A stretch of DNA of 64,000 bases. Origin: Acorus gramineus (lineage: Eukaryota; Streptophyta; Magnoliopsida; Acorales; Acoraceae). Positions 1-9,609 of this stretch are shown one piece after another. The stretch's first letter is position 1. Every line of letters starts with the position of its first letter. The stretch is from contig CM060851.1 of NCBI GenBank assembly GCA_030737835.1, positions 9,035,129 to 9,099,128 on the forward strand, in the 5' to 3' direction. The notes under the pieces are model-generated. The model was given only the letters and a program-made list of their open reading frames with translations, made no database searches and was not told the origin of the DNA. Position numbers and translations under genes: made by a program.

Positions 1-168
1 CATTGCGAATACACGGAGTTTCAGTCAAACTACTCTGGATGGCCAACAGATATTATAAATATTGAGGTTCCTTCTATTAATGCAAGGGATAACCTGATAA
101 ATAATTTAATTAAGAATTCAAAAAGACACATTTTTCAGAGAGTCATAAATGTTATTTTAATTTTATAA
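1..168 (+). CDS. Possible 3'-terminal coding exon of an unidentified gene, cut by window start
   Basis: Reading frame 1 is open from the first base to a TAA at 166-168 (55 codons). The composition looks protein-like (SGWPTDIINIEVPSINARDN), and base composition turns much more AT-rich right after the stop. No start or splice acceptor is visible, so this would be the end of a gene lying to the left. I do not recognise the family. A chance open frame is also possible, since it is short. Confidence 0.3.
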   Translation, partial: HCEYTEFQSNYSGWPTDIINIEVPSINARDNLINNLIKNSKRHIFQRVINVILIL

Positions 169-180
169 AATATGAATAAA

Positions 181-302
181 AAATTAAAATAAAGTATCTT
201 TATTTTTTATCTCAAAATATGAATAATTGTTAATATTTTATCCCTCCTTTTTTATACCATATGGGGATAACAAGTGATTTAATCGAATTTTTTTTTATCC
301 AA
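181..302. repeat. Dispersed repeat, second copy near 27,380-27,485
   Basis: The stretch beginning TTATCTCAAAATATG and running through ATACCATATGGGGATAA to TTTTATCC is matched, with substitutions, by 27,385-27,485 (TTATCTCAAAATGTGG, ATATCATATGGGATAAT). Both are in the same orientation. It is a fragment of an unclassified dispersed family and shows no coding content. Confidence 0.5.
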
Positions 303-305
303 GCC

Positions 306-1313
306 AGGGACGGTGGTACGTGTATCAGTGTGGGGTCAATTGACCCCATCAAACTTTTGAATATAATTAAACCCTATCCTACTCCAAAGTAACACACAAA
401 CCCAAACCCCATTTAAAAAAAAAAAAAACGTGGGATTGCAGGGGTTGGCATTTGTTGTGGTGGGTTGTGGGTCTATCAACTTTTTTAAAGGAAAACGATA
501 CACGTAGTCTCTATTGTAGCCCCAATTACAGTCCATCTTGTTTTTTTTTATATAAAATTATACACTCACCCTTTGAAATGCATGTTATTATATGAAATGA
601 AGTATATACTAAGATATATTAATGTATTTTTTTTATGGTGAAAAAATGAAAAAAAATAGACTGCAGTATACACTATGATAGTGCAATATATACTACGGTA
701 TCCTATTTTTTCTTTTTGTTTTATATTTCTTTACTGTTTTTGTATGTCAATCTAAAACTCTCCCATCATTGTATAATTGTATATGAATAATGAACAAAAC
801 CCTTCAATATTACACCCATTTTTCATTCAAATGTCTATGTTTCAAAAACCTCTTCATGATAATAGTTTGATTGGATGATAATAGATTTGGTTTGGGTCTG
901 TAGTTGATAATTGTTTGATTTTTTATATATTTATAATTATAAAAAATTTATTTTACAGATTTTGCTATTTGCTTAATAAATAAATTTTCAAAGAGAAAAT
1001 TAATTATAGAGCCAGATTTTCTCCTACCGAATAAATTGTGGTCTAAGCAAAGTAGTGTTGATGTGAACAATCTTTTTTCAGATCCAGGGCTATGAAAAAA
1101 ATTTCAACTTGTCATCCTAATGATCGTGATGAAATAAGAAAAGCTTATATCAAAAAGGATTATTGTCAACATTTTGAACATAAATTCCCTCAAAAGAGAT
1201 ATTGGTGGAGTCTTGTGTCTATTTAATCCTTAATCTCTTTTCATTGATAGTTTATTTTTATTAATGTTAATTTCTAAATGATCTCATTTATAAAATTTCT
1301 GGAGCTGCCGGTG
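306..1313. mobile_element. Non-autonomous DNA element with 9-bp near-perfect target duplication
   Basis: The left end (AGGGACGGTGGTACGTG, then GGGGTCAATTGACCCCATC) and right end (CTCATTTATAAAATTTCTGG) match the ends of the shorter element at 35,804-36,113, which has a perfect 9-bp duplication. Here the flanks are ATCCAAGCC (297-305) and ATCCATACC (1,314-1,322), 7 of 9 identical. No open frame of note lies inside. A sub-segment at about 485-725 is also found inverted at 16,610-16,830, so the element may be composite. It ends 14 bp before the first G-box of the downstream lipase gene. The 9-bp duplication suggests Mutator-like mobilisation, but the terminal inverted repeat is weak. Confidence 0.55.
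485..725. repeat. Repeat unit, inverted partner at about 16,610-16,830
   Basis: The text around ATACACTCACC, GAAATGAAGTATATACT and TATGGTGAAAAAATG, and the palindrome-like run ACTATGATAGTGCAATATAT, reappear as reverse complement at 16,610-16,830 (AGTATATACTTTATTTC, TTTCACCATG, GGTGAGTGTAT). It is non-coding and AT-rich. Confidence 0.55.
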
Positions 1314-1327
1314 ATCCATACCTACCG

Positions 1328-1360
1328 CACGTGCTTCAAGTCACGTGTAAAGGGCACGTG
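1328..1360 (+). promoter_or_regulatory. Triple G-box cluster of lipase gene 1
   Basis: Three CACGTG hexamers lie at 1,328-1,333, 1,342-1,347 and 1,355-1,360. CACGTG is the core of plant G-box/ABRE elements bound by bZIP and bHLH factors. Two of the three are kept at the matching place upstream of the tandem copy (9,131 and 9,173). A TATA-like TATTTAAA lies at 1,531-1,538. Control by abscisic acid or light is an inference from the motif only. Confidence 0.55.
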
Positions 1361-1733
1361 CAAGTCGTACGCGTCTAGAGTCTGGTAGATCTTGTTGTGT
1401 AAATGAACGAAAAAGTCAAACTTCCCAAATCCATCCAGAAAGGTTTGATCGAAGATCCGACGGTGAATGTTAAACCGTTAAGATTTCCTTGTTAAAACAT
1501 ATAGATTTTCATAATTCAATCTTTTTTCTTTATTTAAAGCATCACATATTCGACTCCACCACCTCACGTATTCTATTCTCTTTCTACTACTTCTTCTTCA
1601 TCCTCTCCATCCCTTCCAAGTCTTCTATTTCAAATGGTAATCCATATTTATATTTTTATTTATTTATATTCAACACACATATGAACTTCTTTTCTATGGT
1701 TTTTTATTATTATTATTATTACAGGATCAAGAT

Positions 1734-4700
1734 ATGGATAACATCAGTTATGAAGAGGTTCGTTTTTATTTCTCTGATTATTTTTTTTTTATATTAAAAT
1801 TCAATTTTGATTAATGGGTCTTCATATTTTTTTTAACTGGTTTATGTTTTTCTTTTTGATTCATCAGAAGTTCATATTGAATCGCCGGGGATTGAAACTT
1901 TTCACTTGTAAATGGCTTCCCAAAGATCAGGAACCCAAAGCGCTAATCTTCATTTGTCATGGTTTCTCTCTCTCTCTCTCTCACTCTGGCTCTCTCTACA
2001 TTGGACTTCAATGAAGATCACATATAATTAATATTTTTTTGTTGATGAATTTTTTTTTTTTTTCAGGGTACGCCGTAGAGTGCAGCATAACAATGAAAGG
2101 TAAAGACAACCACATCTCTTTTTTTCCAATTAATGGATTGGTTAATGAAATTAACTGAAATTAAGGATAATTAATATGTAATTTGGACCTTAATTAATTT
2201 ATAAAAATAATAATTTCAGGAACAATGACTCGACTTGCAAAGGCGGGTTATGCTGTCTACGGCATCGACTACGAAGGCCACGGCAAGTCGTCAGGATTAC
2301 AGGCGTATATACCGAGCTTCAACGCGCTCGTCGATGACTGCCTTGATCACTTCACAAGCATATGTGGTCAGCAATGTCGAATTATTTGGTTTCAGATTAA
2401 TTAGACATGTTTCTTCTACGTCTCATTCGGTTTCATTAATCTTAGCTTTATTTCTTTTTTATATATTTTAATAGAGAGAAAAGAAAATAAGAAGAAACAA
2501 AGGTTCCTTCTTGGGGAGTCAATGGGAGGAGCTGTGGCTCTTCTTCTACACCAGAAAAGACCAACTTTTTGGGATGGTGCCATTTTAGTTGCCCCCATGT
2601 GCAAGGTCCATATATTTCAATATTTTTTAAAATCTCAATTATTTGTTAATGAATTTTGATTTTTTTTTAATTATATAAAATGGGTTTTAAACAGATTGCA
2701 GAGGAGATGAGGCCACACCCAATAGTGATCAAGATTTTAGAAAAGCTTTGCAAAATCATCCCAACTTGGAAGATAATCCCAACAAAAGATATTGTTGATA
2801 TTGCTATGAAGTTGCCACAGAAAAGACAGGAGGTATACATTAAATTTTAAATTAATTAATACGTAATCGGTGTGAGATCTTGTCGTGATCTGGTCTTTTA
2901 TTTTTTGATATCTTAAAAATATTTGCTTTTGATCTCACCAATAAAAAAAAATTACTTTCTAATTTTAATATGTAAGTTATCGATTGCTTAATATTTGATT
3001 TGATGTAGGCCCTGGCCAATGAATATTGTTATCATGGAAAGCCGAGGTTGAAAACAGGAAGGGAGCTTCTAATTGCTAGCTTGGACATTGAAAATAATCT
3101 CTCCAAGGTGAAAGTTCCTCTCTATCTTTTTTTTTTTTTTTTTTTTTTAAGGGATGGGATTAATATATACTTGATACTTCCACCATGTTAATTATTCAAA
3201 ATAAATTATTATTTAAATTGATCCCGGATTGTGACTGTTAGGTGGGCTTAGTCAAATCCGAAGCATGAAGACCATCTTTCCTATTTATAATATTTTCAAT
3301 TTAATTATGATGGTTCTTCTCTTTGGATCCGTTGACTATTCATGCCTTTCAGTTGGAAGACAATGAAAGTTCCTTACATTTATTTAAATAAAAATAAAAG
3401 TAATGTTACATGTATTATTATATTTAATCCTGATTAAAATATTATATATAGTCATGTTTAATCCTGATTACACTATTACATATACAGGGTGCGTTTGGTT
3501 GCGCGATTGCAAAACTGATTCTGTAGGAATCTGGGTTTTAAAACTGATTCTGCAGGAAGCTCACTTTCTCAGCTTTTTGAAATCGCAGTTTTTGGGCACT
3601 ATTTGCCTGAAATCTGTGTGCAGGAAGCTGCTACAGTAAAACTGTTTGGTTGCACGATTACAAACGCAGCTTTCTGCAATCGCAAACGCTGCGCAATCGC
3701 GCAACCAAACGCACCCATAGTCATGTTTCACGCGGAAATGCATAATAATGCCATTTAAACAAATGAGACTTCCTTTTCACTTATGAATATTAAGTTAATA
3801 AAGGTAATTAGTGAAGAAGATGAGATCAACTTTGATATTTCATCTTTTCAAGGGCATTTTCATCATCAAAAAGAGTAATTTAGATTTGGATTTAAATCAA
3901 ACATATTTTGAGTATCACTGTGAAATTAAATACAATATTCCATGAATATGTTTTTTTTTGCAATAGCATAATTTTAACTCAGGGACTAAAAACAATAATC
4001 AAAATAAAGTATGAGGACTTCTAGATATTTTCTGTTTGGGATTTTTAGTTTTAAGTCCTTACAAACCATCATATTTAATAATCGATCTCTCCCTTCTTCA
4101 TATTTAGGTTTTAGTTCCCAGATTTAAATAATAGTTCCTTTTTAGTTCCTGAGAGGGACTTATCCATAAATTATTTAATTTACTTTTTAGTCCCTGTGAG
4201 GGACCTATCCATGAATTATCCTTTAAATCGGGGGACTAAAACCTAAATACGAAGAAGGGAGTGATCGATCACTAAATATGATGGTTTGTAGGGACTTAAA
4301 ACTAAAAATCCCTAAATTATATGAGCATTTTTTGCTATTTTAACAAGTTTTCAAAGAGAGATCGCTTTTTCATTTTTCTTAAAGCGGTGAAAATCCATTA
4401 CATGAGCTAAACCAAAAATGGCCTAAATCAACTAATAATTTTGTATGTGTGTTGTGTGTGTTTGTTTTCAGGTATCACTGCCATTCTTGATAGTCCACGG
4501 AGGAGACGATATAGTGACTGATCCGTCAGTGAGTCAGTCACTATACGAGTCAGCCTTGAGCACAGACAAGACGTTCAAGCTCTACCCGGGGATGTGGCAC
4601 GCCCTAACCTCCGGTGAACCTGAAGAGAACATCAATCTCGTGTTCTCTGACATCGTGTCGTGGCTGAGCAATAGGGCGACGAAGATCGACGCTCGATCGG

Positions 4701-4753
4701 AGAGCGAGCAGAAGACTGAACATGACTCAGGAGCTCACATGGAATTTTCTTGA
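1734..4753 (+). CDS. Monoacylglycerol lipase / caffeoylshikimate esterase-like alpha/beta hydrolase, copy 1
   Basis: Coding exons are 1734-1757, 1868-1961, 2067-2099, 2220-2366, 2475-2605, 2695-2832, 3009-3107 and 4472-4753, giving 315 aa, the usual family length. A 5'UTR exon probably ends at 1,637 (donor at 1,638), joining at 1,725. Key features are the oxyanion HG (FICHG, residues 36-40), the nucleophile elbow GESMGG (Ser115), a C-terminal acid in HGGDDIVTD (Asp235) and the catalytic His265 in PGMWHAL. The family hydrolyses monoacylglycerols, lysophospholipids or caffeoyl shikimate. Members with this HGGDD...PGMWHA signature are usually annotated MAGL, and the true substrate cannot be read from sequence. 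There is no signal peptide, so it is probably cytosolic or membrane-associated. Intron 7 (1.36 kb) holds two MITEs. A tandem copy follows at 9,610. All splice sites are GT-AG and the frame is intact. Confidence 0.9.
3487..3716. mobile_element. Tourist-like MITE in intron 7 of lipase gene 1
   Basis: This 230-bp segment is bounded by the inverted ends GGGTGCGTTTGGTTGC and GCAACCAAACGCACCC, which match perfectly for at least 16 bp. Internal text (CTGATTCTGCAGGAA, TGTGCAGGAAGCTGCT) is shared with 6,625-6,863, the same family. The 3-bp flanks are ACA and ATA, so no clean target duplication is seen here. The second copy does show TTA on both sides, which points to the PIF/Harbinger (Tourist) group. 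It lies wholly within the intron. Confidence 0.75.
4038..4312. mobile_element. Long-inverted-repeat MITE in intron 7 of lipase gene 1
   Basis: The two ends are inverted copies of about 95 bp: GGGATTTTTAGTTTTAAGTC at 4,038 and its complement GACTTAAAACTAAAAATCCC ending at 4,312. The similarity runs inward through the CTCCCTTCTTC / GAAGAAGGGAG segment. A transcript across it would fold into a long hairpin. Long terminal repeats suggest a Mutator-type MITE. No certain target duplication was seen. Confidence 0.75.
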
Positions 4754-5998
4754 AATTGCAATGATTTTTTCTACTTTGTAAACTGCATTGTAAGACAATG
4801 GCGCATTTTTTTTATGTACCTAAAGAAAGTTGTTCATCTAAATGGATATAGATTTTGATTGTAAACCAAAATTTTATCTGTGATTGATTGTTAGGTTAAA
4901 TTTTCCTTCTTAATAAACTGGGGAAGATTTACGTGCAATCAAATCAACTATCACAATCTCTTATAAATTTGGGGGCCCGCATATCAAATAATTTTTTTAC
5001 ATATTATAAATCCTTATATATACCTTATTCACATTTTATCCACAGTTTATTCATGATCAACCAAATAATAAATTTTTTTATTATTATATTTTTCAACAAG
5101 AATAATTAAAAACACAATTAAACAAAAAAATCGTTTATTCCTTATCTATACTAGAATAATTATAAACCTCAGCATAACTTAATTCTATCCAAACGGGGGC
5201 TTAAAGAATATTCACACACACACACGCACCCCGGTCATGTGGGAAACCATTCGTGTGTTTCAAGGGGTCTTTTTCTTTTTTAAAGAATAGTGTTCCCTAA
5301 AATTTGATCATTTGATCTCTTTCAAGAGAGAGGGAAGATGTTTACTGACTTAATTAAAGTTCATTTGCTTATTTTAAGGGGTCTTGAAAAAATAAAAATA
5401 AAAAGTGTTTGGTTATGCACAATGTTAATTTTGCAATAGGCATGGTTTATGTAATCCTATGTCCTTAATTTCGATCAAGGGGTCTTACGAAAAATAAAAA
5501 CATTTACATGTGACTCATCGTGGACATAATAGGTTGCCCCCAAAAAAGGCACCATCACTTATTTTCCCTGAACAGATGTCAGCCCCTTCAAGAGTTCAGT
5601 TTCATCATCAATGAACATTGAACAAAAACTGTCATGTGTGTGGGGGAAGGAAACTCTATAATTAACCCTTAAATTGCCATGGATCGAACACATGCCAATG
5701 ATGGGTTTGTCAACTTTCTATACATTAACCTAATTAATGGAAGGGATGGAGGGTTTGGACATTTCAAGGCATGTCAATTTCATTCCAACTTTGCTTTGTT
5801 TCTTGTTGTGTTTGTTCTATTTGTCAAAATCTCTGATTTCTTTTTAGGCACTCTGCCTAAAAAAGGATGGACAAAGGAAGAGGACCAACTTTTTGGAAAT
5901 TTATATGGGCTTACGTTTTAACAACCAAGGCATATTACACTACGTACAAATGAATTTGGGAAATCTAAATTTCATTCAGTCATTACATAACCTCTAAT
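4754..5998. other. Intergenic, 3' flank of lipase gene 1
   Basis: This AT-rich stretch starts with the 3'UTR of the lipase gene. CTTTGTAAACTGCATTGTAAG at 4,775-4,795 is kept after copy 2, and an AATAAA lies near 4,912. The segment 4,990-5,205 (GAATAATTAAAAACACAATT, AACCTCAGCATAACTTA) resembles pieces at 6,370-6,520 and 20,830-21,010, so it is a small dispersed repeat. No gene is recognised. Confidence 0.5.
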
Positions 5999-6405
5999 CC
6001 CCCGTTTGGGGTGAAGAATAAATAATGGATAAGGGAGAATATAGTAGAATAGCTCCCAAATAGCTGTTTGTTTGACAAGAATAAATCTTAAGAGCTATAC
6101 CTGGATAAGCTAGGATAAGGCCTGATAACTATTCTAAGAAAATAGTGGAATTGCTTATCAGGGCTCATCTATGCCAATGGATAAAAATACCCTTGTCTGT
6201 CATTTTAAAAATTTTATCTAACCTAACACTCTCTGCACACATTCCTAAAACTGTCACATCTATCATATCACACACACATCTCTCATACTTATTCCCAAAC
6301 ACAAATTATTTATGCAGGGGTATAGTTGTCATTTAAAAAGACATAAACTTTTATCAATCTCTTATCTATCACTTATCCTTACTTTATCCGAGGTGAACCA
6401 AACAA
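5999..6405. mobile_element. Putative MITE with imperfect inverted ends
   Basis: The left end (CCCCGTTTGGGGTGAAG, ATAATGGATAAGGG) and right end (CTTATCCTTACTTTATCC, AGGTGAACCAAACAAC) are imperfect inverted complements of about 35 bp, a layout common in plant MITEs. No target duplication could be assigned and there is no coding potential. Confidence 0.35.
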
Positions 6406-6624
6406 CAAAAGGATCAATTTTACGTTTCCCAATGAGAATAACAGAAAAAACAACCAAACAAAAATTTACCTATTCAGCATAGATTGTTATCTATCCTAAT
6501 ATAGCTATCAAAGACGAATAATTTTATGTCACACCCCGTTTGGGGGTAAAGGTGTCTTGGGCATGTGTGTGTCGATTTATAATTTGTTCATTTTATCACT
6601 TACTCATTATAATAAAAAGATTTA

Positions 6625-6863
6625 GAATGTGTTTGGTTGCACGATTACAAGATTGATTCTGCAGGAATCTAAGTTTTAAAACTGATTCTACAAGAAATCC
6701 ACTCTCCCAAATTATGAAAATCGCAGCTTTTGAATACTATTTGTCTAAAATCTGTTTACAGGAAGCTGCTATTACAATAAAATTGTTTGGTTGTACGATT
6801 GCAGAAGTAGCTTTATGCAAATACAAATATTGCGCAATTGCACAATCAAACGCACCCGCACCC
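6625..6863. mobile_element. Tourist-like MITE, second copy, TTA target duplication
   Basis: Ends GAATGTGTTTGGTTGCACG and CAATCAAACGCACCCGCACCC are inverted, the right one with a repeated GCACCC. The element is flanked by TTA at 6,622-6,624 and 6,864-6,866. The body is the same family as 3,487-3,716. TTA duplications are typical of PIF/Harbinger elements. Confidence 0.65.
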
Positions 6864-7130
6864 TTAAATGTAAAAACCATTCCTAAAATGTTTTAACTTT
6901 TTTTTAAAATATAATTATTTAATGAAGTATATATATCTTTACAAAGAAGTAAAATATACATTCCATAGCAAAACTTTTTGCATGTTTATAATTTAAAATA
7001 TATTATTTTAAGATTCTAATTCAGTGACTTAAAATTTGAGTTAACTTTTTAACAAAAGCATTTTAAATCAACGAAAAGAAACATGTCATCACATCACACG
7101 GTGTGATGAAAATGTTAATTGTCATTCTTT

Positions 7131-7565
7131 TACACCCTATTTGGATGGATGGATTAACTTATAATAATTGTAGTTGATTTTCTGTGTGGATGTATTTTTT
7201 GTTATTCTGGTTCAAAAATATAATAATAAAGTTTTTGTTATTTGATTAATCGTGAATAAATTTTGAATAAAAAATAAATAAAATATGGATAATGGTTTAT
7301 TAAATGTGAATAAATTATTTAGCATATAAACCCCTAAATTTACAAGAGTTGAAAATATGATTTGACATGTGATCCCTTATTCCAATGGTATAGATGGTGT
7401 TAAAAACTCAATTCCAGGATGACCCAATATACCAATGCCATCATATTCACTTTTGTTTTTGCATATCAGTACAACTTTATTCTCTTAATCCAAACAGATT
7501 TTTTCCTTATTCCACCTTATCCACTGTTATTCCACCTCTATTCAGTCATCCAAACAGAGCGAGAT
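7131..7565. mobile_element. Putative MITE with TTTGGATG ends
   Basis: A left end with CCTATTTGGATGGATGG faces a right end with CAGTCATCCAAACAGAG, imperfect inverted complements about 430 bp apart. Internal text is AT-rich with GAATAAATTTTGAATAAAAA runs. This is a weak call, made on end symmetry only. Confidence 0.3.
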
Positions 7566-8322
7566 TGACTAGGGTCAAATTTTTTTATCAATTTTTTGTT
7601 AAATCTTCACTCATTATTTTAGGAGTTTTAATACACTCAGTCCTAAAAATTGAGTTCATAAACATTATACAGTACAAAAAAAAAAAATCAGATATAATAA
7701 ATATGAATTAACGGAGATTGGTAAGATTATTAGGATTGGGCATATCATTTTTGAGCTTTGTTATACATAGTCATTTTTCAGTCACAATTCCAGTTTTATA
7801 TGCTTCGTTAACATCATATATTAATATTCACAAAACATATATTTTACATTTTCTAAAAATGTATACATCTAATTATTGAAATATATGCTTCATTTTTTTA
7901 TATAAAAACACTTACGTAACATTTTCATAAATTTTTAGGTTATGGATCATCTGTTTATTTTTTCATGCTTGTTTTGTGTTTCAACCAATCAAACTATTTT
8001 AAATTCATCAAATGAAATAATCTATTCATTACATATGTATTCATTTATGATTTAATGTATTTATAATTGTTTGATTTTAATAATAATGATATAACAATTC
8101 ATAACAAAAATAGAATAAGATCCTATTTTGAAAAAAAAATCAAAACCCAATTTTTTTAGACTGAGGTACATTTGAAAAATTTTCATATCAGTACGTACTG
8201 ATGAGATTTCTATCAGTACGTGTCTCATTGAGCGACCCGTGTCCATCAAAATGCATTAATATGATTTCTATCAATGATTATTTAATTAATGAAATATTTT
8301 TTACCCATCCAGACGAAATCAT
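7566..8322. other. AT-rich intergenic DNA, nothing recognised
   Basis: No intact frame, RNA gene or clear repeat boundary was seen. Short frames here have no recognisable domain. Confidence 0.5.
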
Positions 8323-9010
8323 TAGGGATGGCAATGGATCGGGTAAGAGTCGGGTTTACTATAATCCAAACCCAATCCGTCTCCTCACTGTAAAACTCCA
8401 TACCCTCCCCACCCCACCTCAGGTTTTATAATTTGAAATCTTTATCCACTACATTACATTTCGGGTTTTACATCTTAAAATCTATATTCGCCTCGCCCCA
8501 CCCCACCCCATTTAAAGTGAATTGGATTGCCCAGTCACTATATTTAATATAATAAAAATATATATAACAAAATAAATTATTTTGACATTAATCCGGATTA
8601 TATTCATAAAAAAACTTCAATTTAAATACTAAAATCTTAAAATAGATATAACATAAATAGTTCATGATATCCATTACATACGATATTTGAAAGTTAATTA
8701 AAATATTTTTAAATACATAATATAAATTGTTCAAAATTACATATAAGACCAAATAAATAAATTTTCTAACTTATATATTAAAAGGAAAAAGAAAAGGACA
8801 AAATATAGTAAAATATCAAACATATTTAATTTTTATGGTGACAGACCATTGATTTTATAGAGGTGCATATTTTAAATTTTTTCTCTAAAATGAATGTGAA
8901 TGAATAGATGTAAAAAAAAAAAGAATGACGATTGTTGAATTTTAATTATTAACTAATTAAAAATTAATTATTATTTATAATTTATAAATCATAATGATCA
9001 AATATAATAC
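8323..9010. mobile_element. Truncated hAT-type element (family of 24,939-25,792)
   Basis: It begins TAGGGATGGCAATGGATCGG and runs co-linear with 24,939-25,620 (shared GTTTTATAATTTGAAATC-like text, CGGGTTTTACATCT, and the GATCAAATATA end point). It lacks the right terminal ATTGTCATCCCTA of that copy, so it is truncated on the right. Confidence 0.65.
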
Positions 9011-9130
9011 ATCAAGACTCAGGACTTATTGACATGAGTATGGGCAATATAAACGTGGCTTACCTGGCCTCCTCTCTGAATCATCGCATCTAGGAAGAAC
9101 GTGGGGTCCAAGTCCGGCGAACCATCTCCA

Positions 9131-9396
9131 CACGTGCTTCAATTCACACACCGCGTGGGCAAACTAAAAACGCACGTGCAAGTCGTCACGCGGTTTAAAG
9201 AGTTCACTGTAAAATCTGTAATGCGTTACAATAATCATTACAACCACATAAATCTCATCCATCTAGAAAAAAACTATTTCAAGATCCGACGGTCAATATT
9301 ATGCCACGAAAGACTCCACTGTAAATGAAGAATTCGAACATCCGTCTTTCACGGTTTTTGACAAAGTCGTACAACTGATTCAATCCTTTATATAAA
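9131..9396 (+). promoter_or_regulatory. Core promoter and G-boxes of lipase gene 2
   Basis: CACGTG lies at 9,131-9,136 and 9,173-9,178, embedded in sequence homologous to the copy 1 promoter (GCACGTGCAAGTCGT in both; AAGATCCGACGGT near 1,450 and 9,282). A strong TATA box TATATAAA lies at 9,389-9,396, about 220 bp before the ATG, with a 5'UTR intron between. Confidence 0.6.
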
Positions 9397-9609
9397 GATA
9401 GACATACACGAATTTGAGTCCAACCTTCTCACATTCACATCTTCCCCTAATCTTTCTATCCTTTCTTTCTTTTTCTCCAACCCTTCTTTATAGTCTCCTA
9501 TTTTAATTGGTAATGCAGATTATTCTTTTGTTTGCTTTCAACACATATATGTGAACTTCTTCTTAATGGGATTATTTTTTCTTCTCTTTTTTTATCACAG
9601 GATCAAGCT

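Noticed and set aside
5679-5921. Frame with KKGWTKEEDQLF, resembling a MYB repeat start
   Set aside because: Only about 12 residues look alike, the rest is low-complexity hydrophobic, and no second helix or neighbouring exon exists.
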